Assembly: GCA_016858145.1 (NCBI GenBank)
Contig: JAEHOE010000005.1
Span: 248,001 to 312,000, forward strand
Direction: 5' to 3'
Source: Edaphochlamys debaryana
Taxonomy: Eukaryota > Chlorophyta > Chlorophyceae > Chlamydomonadales
DNA length: 64,000 nucleotides
The number at the start of each line of letters is the position of its first letter. The first letter of the stretch is position 1. Of this stretch, positions 10,785 through 22,100 are shown piece by piece. A program made the translations under genes and the position numbers. Below the pieces are notes generated by a model that saw only the letters and a list, made by a program, of their open reading frames with translations, ran no database searches and was not told where the DNA came from.

Positions 10785-12567
10785 TCACTTGCCCCGAACG
10801 CAGCTCCAGATGTGGACCGGTGCGGCCGACATCCACGCCACACCCAGGGGGCGGCGCTGCAGCGGAGGGGAGGTCGGGGCGTGGGGGCGGAGCACATGGG
10901 CAGGGCAGGGCAGGGCAGGGACTGGCTCGCTCTGTCTGGCCAATGAGCATGAGGAAGCAAGCAAGCAAAGCTCTAGGCAGGACGCCTACGCTTGTCACTT
11001 CACCTCTAGCGCCCGTCCAGCAGCCCCACTGACTTAACCCCTCAACCCCTCGGTTCAACCCCTGCCACACCTACCTGCTGCTGGCTCTGCGCGGTGAGCC
11101 GATTGGCGGCCATGACCATAACCGCGCCCAGGCACACGAAGCAGGGCAGGGCGTAGAGGGCGGTGGCCAGAATCATCTCGCGGTGCCGGGGCCACAGGCA
11201 CGCCACGACGGCTGAAGGAAGGGGGAAGGGCATTAATGTAATTAATGGTGCCGCCCGCCCCTGTGGAAAGCCTGCTGCTTGCAGGCCCCGCCCACCCTTT
11301 CCCCCGCCCCTTATTACGGCGGCCTAGCTGGCCACAAACAGACAGGCAGGCTGTCCAGAGAAAGCCGCCAAGCCCGACCCCCAAGCCCCGTCCGCGCACC
11401 GCAAGCGATGCACAGCGCAGAGGCCCACAGTGCCCCCCACAGGCTCTTGGTCACAGCGGTCAGCGCCACCCCCGCGCCCAGGGCCAGGCCCCCGATGAAG
11501 GTCTGGCGGGGAGGGGTGGGTGTGGGTATGGGACGAGGCGGGGGCCAGGGAAGGAGGTGGGAGGATGGCATGGCGGGGCTCGGGGGCCGGGTAGGTACAC
11601 AAAAGTAAGGCAGGTCAGGCTCTTCTTTGCCGCCCTCCTGTGCTGCCCGCCCCTTGCTACACCGACAGATAGGCGACATGTACGGCCGCGTAGCCCTCCG
11701 CCAGCATGCTCAGTCCCCCCTCCAGATCCTCCCCCCTGCCGCAGGCCTGCCCACCTCCCGGACGGGATGGGACCGGAGCTCCGGCCACACCATCCAAGCT
11801 GCTGTCACCACAAACGAGAGGGAGAACAGCGTCGCCAAGGTGATTCCGAAGGCGAAGGTGTTGCTGCTGCTGGGCGGAAAGACCTCTATGCACGCGGCGA
11901 TCACTCCTGCAAACAGCTGTAAGATGACGGACACGCAGCCTGCGGATGGAGGGAACCGCCGCGAAATACATACACAGGGCGGGGGAGTCAGGCCTAGTGT
12001 TGGCCGCGTTAGAGGCTGATAGAGGCAGGGGCAGGGGCATGGCAGGGAAACTGGCAGGCGGGGCCACCGCGCCCTAGGCAGCCGGGGGCGGCGGGACTCA
12101 CGGCGCTGGGGCGTGTCGCTGTCTGCGGGAGGGCTCTGGCGCTGGGGCCCGCGGCGAGCCGGCGGTGCGACAGCAGGGGTAGCGTCGGCGGACGGCGCGG
12201 CACGCTCCGGGGGGGGTCTGCCCGGCCGATCCGCCTTGGAGCCGACGGCATCTCCAACCCCCGACAGAGCTGCCGGGGTTGCGGGGCCGGTGGCCGCCGC
12301 GGTGCTGGGCGCAGCGGCTGTGAGCTCCCCACCGGTGGGTCGCTCCGAAGGGGGCTCCGAGGGCTGCTGCGCGTCCCCGCCCCCACCGCCGCCGGGAAGC
12401 TGGGTGGGGCCGCTGCCCGCCGCGGCCTGCGCCGATGCTGTAAGGCGCTGCCGCTGCGGCTGGGGGCTCCGGCGCTGCGTCGTCGGGCGCGGCAGGGGGG
12501 CGAGCAGCGGGCGCCTCGCCGCGAGGCCGGGGCCGGCTGCTGAGGAGAGGCTGCGGAGGCACGCCAT
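10785..12567 (-). CDS. Array gene C': multi-pass membrane protein of unknown family (most complete copy)
   Basis: Five exons with consistent phases: 12102-12567, 11755-11939, 11400-11502, 11075-11211 and 10785-10931, about 345 residues. Residues 1-155 are Pro/Ala/Gln-rich with no signal peptide. Exon 2 has two hydrophobic segments (VILQLFAGVIAACIEVF; TLATLFSLSFVVTAAWMVW) and ends HPVRE. Exon 3 has TFIGGLALGAGVALTAVTK and LWASALCIACG. Exon 4 has WPRHREMILATALYALPCFVCLGAVMVMAAN. Exon 5 is a short Pro-rich tail ending RGK-stop. About 5-6 membrane helices, inferred by eye. The recurrent WPRHR and PVRE motifs could define the family. No homology to a named family is recognised, so it may be lineage-specific. 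The exon-5 acceptor (agacag) was chosen only because it fits the phase. Confidence 0.65.
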
Positions 12568-13073
12568 TGTATTGTGTCATAGTATCTGCAGCAGGGGGAC
12601 AAGGGAGTGTTCAGGGAGGCAGCGAGCAGGTCTCGGCATCCCAGCGATTGCATCGCGACGCCCTCCGCTCCGCCCCCTGCCTCCCCGCAAGGGCCCCCCT
12701 TCCCGACCCCCCTCCGCCCCGGAAACCTGCCTCACCGTTTTCCCCGACCCCCCTGCCGAGCACGGCCGAGCCCCTTCCCCGCGCCGAACCCTCTCCGTCC
12801 CCTCCACACCCCCTTCAGGGCCCCCTCCCCTAGGCTGCAACCCCTCCTGACGCGCTCCCCTCCGCAAGCCGCACCCCCGGCCGAGCCCCTTCCCCGGGCT
12901 GCAGGGGGCTCCCCTAACTGACCCCCTTCCTCCCCACAAACCCTGCTGCCTCCCCCCTTCGCCCGCTGGCATGCGGTCTGCAGACCCCCTGCTGGGGGAT
13001 GTCACAGGGCCGCCTCCAGCCCCCCAGCATTTGCGCATAACCCTCCGGCGCCCCGCTTCAACGGATGCAGCGC
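12568..13073. other. 5' flank of gene C', C-rich
   Basis: No gene. Bases 12569-12920 match the flank of gene C (7176-7480), including the CTGCAGCAGGGGGA and GGAAACCTGCCTCACCG blocks. The remainder is C-rich spacer. Confidence 0.6.
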
Positions 13074-13078
13074 TTACA
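13074..13078 (-). terminator. Poly(A) signal of the DNase II gene
   Basis: TGTAA on the minus strand, about 110 bases after the stop codon. TGTAA is the usual algal poly(A) signal. Confidence 0.55.
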
Positions 13079-13185
13079 GCACCGTACGGCAAGCAACGGT
13101 ACGGCATACAACGTACGGCCAACCGACAACTGATCAACCGACACCACACGCCCAGCGCCACTGCTTCCAGAGCGCAGTCCGCACT

Positions 13186-15766
13186 TCACTGCTCGGCCTG
13201 ACCTCGGCCCTCTCCTCCTCCTCCCCCCCCTCCCCCTCCCACGCACGGCTCCAGCTCCGCCGCCAGCCCCGCCACCGCCCGCCACAGCCCCGCATGCCCA
13301 GTGCACACGAAGCCGCCGCCGCGGAAGCGCTGCGAGGGCTGCCGGTTCAGGTCCCCGAAACAGGTGACGGTGGCCGTCGCATTGGGGGCGGCGGGGCCAG
13401 GGCCGGGAGCAGCAGCTGGGGCCAGGCCGGGGCCGCGACCGGACTGGAAGCCCTGTGTGCTCCCAGCCTGATGGGGACCCAGACGGCGGCCCGGTAGCAG
13501 CTGCTGGTGGGGTCGGGAGACAGAGTCTGTGATCGCCGAGGCTGAAGCCGCAGAGGCTTTGGGGTGCTGCCGTGGCCCCCCCGTGGCTCCCGCCGTGCTG
13601 AAGCCCCACTTGCTGTGGTCCTTGAGGGAGTCCCACGACGCACCCGAATCCGAATCCAGAACTAGATCCAGATCCAGATCCAGATCCGCGCCGGCCTTGG
13701 GCCCGGCCCGGGCCCAGCCCTCGCCCGCGCGGTGTAAAGCGGAGGGGAGGGTGGGGGCGGTGCAGGCGGGGGGCAGGGCCACCTTGCGTACGTTGAGGGT
13801 GGCGAGGGGGGCGGCGGGGGGGCAGAGGGAGGGGAGCGTGGGCCCCACGCGCCACGTCTCCCAGGCCATGGGTAGGCCCAGCAGGGGCTCCAGGACCTGA
13901 CAGGCGGGGGACGGGGGGAAGGGGAGGGAGGGGGGTACAGAAGAGGCAGGGAGAGCGGGAGGGTTGCAGAATGAGCGCCAGCAATTCCTGGCATGTTCGA
14001 GTCTGTATTGGCGCGTTTTAGTTTTGCCCTCCGTATGTCCCTTCCCACAAACCTCCTCCGCAAACCTCCCGCTGTGTCCTTCCAGCGATCCCCCCCACTT
14101 CCCGCACCAAGTGCCGCCATCACCGCCCCCTCTTCCCCCACCTCCCCAACCCCTCGCCACCTCACCTGCTCATGAAAGGGCTGAGTGAAGTTTTGGGACT
14201 TGGTCACGTGCAGCCACGCACCGCCTCCCGCCGTCTCGAGGTCCCGCCTTGACACGTTCTGAGCCCCCGGGCCCCCCGCCGCCCCGCGCCCAGGAGCGGG
14301 ACGAGCTGGATCCGGATCCGCGCCCGCGGACTGCTGTACGAGCTGTACGACGGCGTCGTACGCGGCCGCGATCTCGTCCGGCAGTACGGCGTCGTACACG
14401 TAGGCGCCCGCCACCAGCAGCGACTCGGCCACCGCGGCCAACGACTCGTACGGCAGCGTCAGGCACAGTGCGTGCTGTCCGTACACGGTTTGCGGCCGTT
14501 GCACCTCGTCCCAATTGCCAACGGCATCGCTTGCGGCTGCGCCGCCTCCGATGCTGCTGGCTCCTTTGCCAGCCGTGGCTGCTCCCGGCACGTGCGACGC
14601 CGTGCTTGGAGTTGATACCCCCTCCCCCTCACGGCCGTCCTCCCCCTCGGCCCAGGCCCCAGCCAGCTGGGCCCACGTGGCTGGCCGACGGGCGGCCAGG
14701 CCCCTCGCCAGCAGGTGCTGTGGGCCTGCGGTGGGCCTGGCTGCCGGGTCCGCTCGTGGGCCCGGCTGGGCCCCGCTAGCAGGGGCAGGCTGGCGCGGAG
14801 GGCGGCCGGGGTACCTGGGATTGGGGGATGGGGAGAGGAGCGAGACGGACATGGAGCTGGGCGTTCTGCTTGGTTCAGTTCTTGTATGGTTCGGTTCTTT
14901 ATGGAGCCAAGCCGCATTCTGGCCCCTAGCTCCCTTGAGATCACCACAGAGGTATAGGGGAAGTCTTCCGAGGGCAAGCTCGGATTGCTGGACCAATATC
15001 TCAACCCCCCGCGCACCCCGCACCCGCCTGGGGAAGGAGTGTGTGACCCAGGCGCCGCCGTCCGCCCCCAACAGGAGGGCGCCCTTGGAGTGCGCATAGC
15101 CCCAGTGCTCCACACCCTGTGATGCCGCAGATTATTGTTGGGCGCGCGAGGGAGGAAGGTGAGATGGGGAAACGGGTAGGAGGGGGTGCCCCCTCCTTCC
15201 CCCCCCTCCACCCTCCTCCCCCCCCCTTCCACCCTCACCTCCGGGTCTGCGTCGTTGTAGAAAGCAAAGCCCGTGTCAGCCACCGGACCGGAGCCATTGG
15301 CCGCCGCCGCCTCGCCAGCCGCCGCCAGCGTCGCCCGCAGCGGCCCCGCGGGGTCGTTCACGCCCAGGCCCAGCGTCCAGGGGCAGCCGCCGCCGCCCTC
15401 CGCCGCACCCTCGCCTCCGCCGCCGCCGCCGCCGCCTCCTCCGGCCCCTGCACCTCCCTCCGGCCCCAGCGCTACGCTGTCTGTGTAGACCGCACTCTCC
15501 CCATTCGGCTCCTTGAGGAGGAGCCACCAGTCCACCGCCGCCCCGCCACGGCCCACACAGCGGGGCCAGCGGGGGCCGGAGCCGGCACGCGGCTCGGGAC
15601 CGGGACCGGGGCCAAGGGTGGGGGTGGGCCCGGGGGCGGAGGCGGTTTTGGAGGGGATGGGGAGAAGGAGAAGGAGCAGGGTCGGGAGGAGGGGCAGCAG
15701 CGCTGCTGCCTCGCGGAGGCCGCGCTGGCGCTGAGGGCGCGGGCGTCGACTGCGGGATGTCGACAT
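13186..15766 (-). CDS. Deoxyribonuclease II family protein (acid DNase)
   Basis: Four exons: 15239-15766, 15028-15116, 14166-14814, 13186-13896; about 658 residues against ~360 in animals, the excess being low-complexity insertions. An Arg-rich start and a Leu run (LLPLLPTLLLLLLPIP) form a signal peptide. Family blocks in order: VDWWLLLKEPNG, FAFYNDADPE, AHSKGALL (residues ~184-191), WVTHSFPRYP, TVYGQHALCL, YVYDAVLPDE, KSQNFTQPFHEQVL, KDHSKWGFS, and CFGDLNRQPSQ followed by a Cys. DNase II enzymes cut DNA at acid pH in lysosome/vacuole or after secretion, using the two HxK-type motifs; both are present (His185-x-Lys187, His516-x-Lys518). FPRYP is produced only if intron 2 is GC-AG. A DL-repeat just before the second HxK is encoded by GATCCA hexamers. 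Head-to-head with the hydrolase gene at 16192. Confidence 0.9.
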
Positions 15767-16191
15767 TTTGGGTGCCCTGGTGTGGAGCTGGCACGGGTCG
15801 CGTTTGCGGGCACTGCTATTGCCCTAAATGTGTGTTGGAAGGATCGAAGTGTCTAGGGGCTGCGGAGCTTGAGCTGTGCGCTGAGCGGGGCCCGAGGAGA
15901 GCCGCTTGGGCCCGCGGAATCAGAGGCGAACGCGTGGAGATTATTTGAGCGTTGCTATTAGCAGAACTCTCTCGCAGCAGTGCCCATCGCGCTGCAATAA
16001 GGGCTTCGGCATGCGCTCCTGCGCAGTGGCGCGATCTATTGCCCGCAACACCCAGTTCGGGCACCACTGAGACCTCGAAAACAACAGCCACATAGAAAGC
16101 CGACAATGTAGCGAACTTGGCTGAACCATTAAGCGCCCGGGGCGCGAACCGCAACTTGCCTTCGGTCCGCTCTTCCGCTCCCTGAATCCCT
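15767..16191. promoter_or_regulatory. Shared 425-bp divergent promoter region
   Basis: Lies between the start codons of the DNase II gene (minus) and the alpha/beta hydrolase (plus), so it must hold both promoters and 5' UTRs. It is less GC-rich than its surroundings. No clear TATA box was seen. Confidence 0.5.
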
Positions 16192-18383
16192 ATGCCGCTA
16201 GCATCGCGCTCTCTGGCGCAGAAGCTGCCGCGGGGAGCAGCGACGCGGGCGCCGACCGGCCTGCGCTGGCTCGAGCGCCGACATCACACGTACCCATCCA
16301 CATCTGCCGCTGCCATGGCCGGCTCAGGCAACCTCAGCGGCCTATCCGTTGCCTCAGCTGCCATGAATCAAGCCACTGTAGAGCTGGAGTCGCTGCCGCT
16401 GCGGTGGCTGCCCCGGCGCAGGGGCCAAGAAGGGTCTCACGAAGAGGCGGAGGGGGCGTGGGAGGGGCAGGGGCAGGCGAGCGCGGGCGGTGACGCGTAC
16501 GGACTGGCGTACCGGCACTACCTGCCGTACCACCCGTACGGCGAGCGCCCGCGCGTGTGCGTGCTGTACTGCAATGGCCTCAAGAGCGAGATGACGGGGT
16601 ACGTGGGGGGGCGGGAGGGGCAGGAGTGTGGGGATGAGCAGGGGGGTGAGGGGGGGCATGGCGGCCGACCCTACATGGGTTCCTACTGAAGGACGGGATA
16701 TGCGTGCGATGTAGGTAGGCCGATGCGTTCCCATGGTATCCCCTGTCCACAGCACACCCATCCAAGTACCTGGCTTCTGCTCCCCAGCCCTGCCTCTCTT
16801 TCCCCTCCCATTCTCCCCCCCCTCCTCCCCTAGCACCAAGGTGCGCTTAGCCCTGTCCCTGGCCACAGCCCGGGGCGCCGAGTTCCTGTGCTTCGACTAC
16901 TCGGGGTTCGGACTGTCCGGTACGGCAGCAGCCGTACAGGCGCCCGTGCGTACGGCACCGGAGGCCCGTACCGGTACGGCAACGCTCGAGGCGCAGGCGG
17001 GGCCGGCAGCCCAGGCCTCCTCACCGGGGGCATCGGGAGCACCGGCCCCGGAGCCCCTCGCTGCTGAGCCCGGGGCTGAGGAGCGGCCGCTGCCCCCCGG
17101 CCCGGCCTTCGAGGCGTGCGGGCTGGGGGACTGGCTGGGGGACGCGGCGGCGCTGCTGCGGGAAGCAGTGCGGGCGGAGGAGGTCGTGGTCGTGGGTGGG
17201 TGCGGGGGAGGGGAGGCGAGGGGTGGAGGGGGAGGGGGAGGGGGTTGGTGGGGCCTTGGGGCGGGGGCCTGCCGGTCTTGACGCACCTCCGCCCCTGCCG
17301 GATCAGCTGTTTGAGCCATCCCCAGATCCCACCCCCCGAGTCTCTCCAGACGCTCTTTCTGAACCCTCTCCTCCGGCCCAACCCCACACCCCATACCATC
17401 CTACAGGCAGCTCCCTGGGTGCGTGGGTGGCGATCCGCCTCGCGCAGCTCTGGGCCCAGCGCCCCCCCGCCCCCGGCCCCGCCTTCGCCCCTACCAGCCT
17501 CCACCCCCACCCCCCGCCACTGCCTCCGCCTCCACCCCCCCGCCTACGCGGCCTGCTGCTCCTGGCCCCCGCCCCCGACCTCACCGAACTCCGATGGGCG
17601 GCGCTGGTACGGAAGCAACAGGCGGAGCTCCTTGGGGCGACGGCAGCGGAAGCAACACACTCAGGTTCCAATTTCGGCCATGGACCTGGTTCCGCCGCAG
17701 CAGCGGCGGGATCCAACCGGATGCCAACGGTTAGCCTCGGATCGCCGTACGCCCTGCCGGGTGGGGACCACGTGGGCCTGCCGTACTTTGCGCAGGGCCG
17801 GCGGCACCTGCTGCTGGCCCCTGCCTGGGTACGGCGGGAGCCGCTGACGCCGGGCGTGGCGTACCCCCCTCCTACACTGATGGGCCCAGATCCAGATCTG
17901 GATCTGGACCTAGATCAGAGGGCGGGGTCTGCGCCTGAATCCACAGCTGCTTGGAAAGGTGGTGCTGGGGGCACGGGGGAGGGCTTTTGTGGCGCTGGTG
18001 GTGGATCGGGATCCCTGCCCGTGCATGCGCGTGTGCCCGTGCCCGTGCGTGTGCCCGTTCGCCTGCCCGTGCGTTTGGTGGCGGGGGCGGCGGATGAGGT
18101 GGTGCCGTTGGCGCTGGTGCGGGCACTGGCGGCAGCCATCAACGCCGGGGCGGAGGCGGAGGCGGCAGAGGCGGAGGTGGCAGAGGCCGAGGTACAGGAG
18201 ACTGGGGGCGGGCAGGAGTTGTCGAGAGAAGAGATGCAGGACGGGGGTGGGGCTGGGCACGGAGGGGTAGGCACCCCTGCTGCGCGTGCGGTGCTGGAGG
18301 TGGTGGCGGGGGGGGACCACCGGCTGTCGGGGGCGGAGGGGCTGGGGGCGGTGCGGAGGGGGCTGGAGGCGCTGCTGGGGTGA
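16192..18383 (+). CDS. Alpha/beta hydrolase, ABHD10-like (putative thioesterase/depalmitoylase)
   Basis: Three exons, 16192-16598, 16834-17195 and 17407-18383, phases consistent, about 581 residues. The basic, Ser/Ala-rich N-terminus may be a mitochondrial or plastid transit peptide (inferred). Fold landmarks: YCNGLKSEMTGTK (oxyanion loop), FLCFDYSGFGLSG, VVVVGSSLGAW with nucleophile Ser259, LLLLAPAPDLTELRW, VRLVAGAADEVVP with Asp486, and VVAGGDHRLSG with His561, giving a complete Ser-Asp-His triad in the usual order. The set resembles ABHD10/YqiA-type esterases, which act on acyl-protein or acyl-glucuronide esters; the substrate here is unknown. Ala/Pro-rich insertions separate the blocks, and a DPDLDLDLD stretch is encoded by GATCTG/GATCCA hexamers. 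Exon 3 is a single long exon. Confidence 0.85.
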
Positions 18384-18649
18384 GGCGGCGCCCTCGGAGG
18401 GCCCACCTGGGCCCACCAGGGCCCACACCGGCATAGGATCAGGCCTGTATCACATGCGCCGCCCGCTGCTCAGGTACCAATCTCCAACGTAAATAACGCG
18501 CGGGTTACGTAGCGGTATTTTAAAGTTGCAACGAGCCGTGACGGGGTGGGCAGGATGCGGTAGGCCTAGTGTGGCTGGTGGGATCCTGGGATGGGACATG
18601 ACGGTTCCAAGCTGAGTCCGCCCACACCTGGCGAGCCTGGTCTTTGTTG

Positions 18650-18654
18650 TTACA
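18650..18654 (-). terminator. Poly(A) signal of the borate transporter
   Basis: TGTAA on the minus strand about 480 bases beyond the transporter stop. The hydrolase gene ends at 18383 on the other strand, so the two genes converge here. Confidence 0.45.
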
Positions 18655-19134
18655 TGATGGCTGCAGATCGAACCCAAATGAGCCGCTCGGTCCTGGGTCC
18701 TGTGTTTGCCGTCCAGCCCTCATGCCACCAGCCTGGGCCACCATCTGTGCAATGCCATCAGATCCAGCACTCCCACCGATTTGGGAGCCACGTCAGCCAC
18801 CTCGCTCCCCAACCATTCCTCTTCCAGCCGCAAAGCCCGAGACCCCGCATCTACCGGTATCTGTCACTCATCAACAACATGCCACCTGCCCGCAGCTCTT
18901 CGTCCTTCACTTCGTCTGGCTTGGACCTTGGAGCATGCATTGACTGACAGGTTAAATCTAGCACTGAGCACACAATTCGTTTGATTGCCCCAGAGCTCTG
19001 GCCACAGCCCATCCATTACCACGTCCCAACAGTACGCACACCTCCTGCCTTCCACCAGGCACAACACGTGAGGGCCCCACAGCAAGGGCCAGCTCCAAAG
19101 CTCAAGCCGCACCCACGCAGGCACGCACCGAACG

Positions 19135-22100
19135 CTACACCGCCCCAGGGCCCCGCTCCATGCTGGTGCCCCGCCCCGCACCCCCCTGCCCCCCAGCCCC
19201 AACCGATGCCCGTCCTTCCCCTTCCCCTTCGCCATGCCCACGCCCATGCCCGTGCCCATGCCCGTGCATGTGCCCAGCACCATTACCCGGCCCCCCAGCC
19301 GCCGCCACTCTTTCCCTGGCTTCCGCTGCCCCCGTTTCCCCTGCCCCCAGCACCCCGCTCCCCATCCTCACCCTCTCCCCCACCTCCTGCCGGCTGACGT
19401 GGTGCACGGGCTGCAGCCCCACGTGCTCGGCCTCGATCAGCGACCGCTCGGCTTCCCGATCCGGTACGGCAGATTCGTGCTGTACGGCAGCATGTACGAC
19501 ATCCTCCAGCAGCTCGAGCATTTCCGGGAAGCCGGACAGCTCGATGGTGGGCGGCGATACGGCGGCGGCGGTTGCTTCGGGACCCGGGGTGGCGTGGCCG
19601 GGGGGCGGGGGCGCGGGCGGGGATGTGGAGGCGAGCAGGGGAAGGAAGGGGGCCAGGGCCGCAGCCTCGGGTGGGGGCGGCGGCGGCGGCAGGGGCGGGG
19701 CCTGCTCGTACGCGGCTGCGTCTAGCTCCCGCAGGTGGGCCGGGCGGAAGAGCCTGCGTACGGAGGTAGGGTGGAGGGACGGGAAGGTTGGGATGGGCCG
19801 TGGATGGTCCCAAAGCTAGCTCCCTGACGCCTCTCCCTGACGCCTCTCGTCAGTGGCTAGCTGCTCGGTGATAGGAGAGCCGTGTAGGAGCAGGAAAGGG
19901 GTTCCACACGAGTTGCCACGCGCAGGCTGGCTTGCATGGCCAATCCGTTTCCCGACCGCCGGCCCTCCTCCTCCACGTGCTCCACCTGATCCCCCCCCCC
20001 ACACACACGCACACACAACATACACATGCACGCACACCCAACCGCCTCACCGGGGCAGCAGCCACCTGCGTGCCGGCAGCAGCAGGGCGATGGGCAGGGG
20101 GAAGGCGATGCCGCCCACCCCCGCCCAAGTCACCAGCGCCCACAGGCCCGCCAGCAGGCACAGCTGGGGGCAGGGGAACAGGGACGCGGGAGAGGCACGG
20201 CCGTGAGTGTCTGGAGACAGCAGGACCGGCAGTGAGCGCCGGGAGACCGACCTCAAGACCACCCGCATGCAACGTACCTGCAGGACCGTGAAGGCCGCCG
20301 TGACTCTAAACGGCCTGCCCGCCTAACCGCTCCCTCCCTCCCCACACCTGCATCCCACCACCGCAGCGCACCCCCGCCCCCACGCACCTGCAGGACCGTG
20401 AAGGCCGCAATGACCCGGAACGGCACGGTCTCCAGGTAGGCGGCGTGCGGGCCCCGCGCCAGCAGCCAGGGCCGGCGGGAGGGGTCGGTGAGGAGCAGCA
20501 GCGCCCGCTCCACCAGCTGGGAGCCCTGGGGGGGCGGGGGTGGGGGTGGCCGTGGCGGTAGGGGGGTAAGGGGGGGTAGGGTGTTTGGGGGGTTGAAATG
20601 TGATTCAAGGGAGGGAGGGAATGCGCGCGGCCTGGGTCAGGGGGGTACAGCAGCGCCCGCTCGGGGGGGGCGGGGGCGGCAGTGGGCAGGCCCAACCACA
20701 TTGTGACAGTGGGGAGAGATTCCATGCGTGCAGATTGCAGAGGGGGAGCGTGGCAAGGGGTGCTGTCCACCCGCTGGGCGTCTTGCGGGCGGGCGTGTGG
20801 GACCGCGTGGGAACGCCAACCGCCAACTCCAACCGCCAACCGCGTAGCCCCCGCCAGGCCAACCGCTCACCTGGCATGACTCTATGGCCATGAAGGCAAA
20901 GTAGCCCCACAGCACCGCCTGAAGGGGAGGAGGGGGAGGGGAGGGGGGGTTCGAAGGGCGGCACGGCCAGGGAAAGGGAAGGCGAGGATAAGCCCCCAGG
21001 GCAGGCTACCCCAGATGTCCTTCCCATACCTGCGCGCTCTTCCGACACCTTCCCCTCCTCCTCCGCCTACTCCTCTGCCTTCTCCACCTCCAGCATCTGC
21101 CGTACCTGAGGGATCTGCCGGATCGCAGGTGTGGCGAAGAGGCACGCTGCCACCCCCAGGCTCTGCAGCAAGCCGCTCATCCGCTGCTCGACCACCCGTA
21201 ACGGTAGCGAGGCGGCGGCGGCCCCGTCGGCGGCGGAGCCGCCAGGCGCTGTCGTCGACGGCAGCGGTGACGGGGGCCCGGGCCCGTCTGTGGCCCCGCC
21301 GGGCCCGTCTTCCGACGGCAGGCGCTGGCGGCTGGCGGCGGAGGGGTGGCGGCGGTGGTGGAGCTGTACGGCAATGTGGGGCGCGTGGTCCCCGCCTGCA
21401 CCACCGCCGTTTGTGGCGCCGCCGCCAGCGCCGCCGTCGGCGCTGCCGCTGTGCCGCCGCCCGCGGCTGTGCGGCCGGCGGCCGGTGCCGCCGTCGCCGC
21501 TGCTGGAGCAGACGGCGGCGGCGCCGTTGGCCCTCGCGCCGTTGGGCCCCCCGGGGTCCTCTGCGAGTGCCAGCGGCACATGAGCCTCCGCCTCCTCCCC
21601 ATGCTCCCCCTCTTCCGTGGTCCCGTCCCCCGAACCTCTGCGCGCACGCGAGACGCGCCGCCGCCGCCGCCTGTCCCCGCTGCCACCACCGCCGCCGCCG
21701 CCGCCGTTCCCCGTCGGTTCGTATTCCGCGCTCCCGCAGAAGCTCCCCTTGACGGCGGCCCCTGCGTTTGCAGCTGCGTCGACTTTGCTGGGGCCTTCGT
21801 TCCCAAAGCAGCAACAGGAGGAGGGGAGCAGGTCGGGGAGGCAACAGGCGGCCGGCGGCGCGGCCAGTGGGCCTGGGGCCTTGGCAGATGAAGAGGCGCG
21901 GGCCTGCTTGGGCCCCAGCCGGGCCCCGAGGCTGGCCAGGCTGCGCGTATGCATGGGGGCCTGAGGGCGAGGTACGGGGGATGCGTCACGGGGGGGCGCG
22001 CGACACATAAGACGGCGTCAAGTAAAGGAAGGTCTCTCGTCGGAACACTCACGGGACGTAAACCGGACCGGACAGCAGATCGGCTGGATCGGACGGGAAG

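Noticed and set aside
1..12567. CRISPR-like or prokaryotic repeat array
   Set aside because: The repeats are kilobase gene units with introns; the whole window is eukaryotic nuclear DNA.
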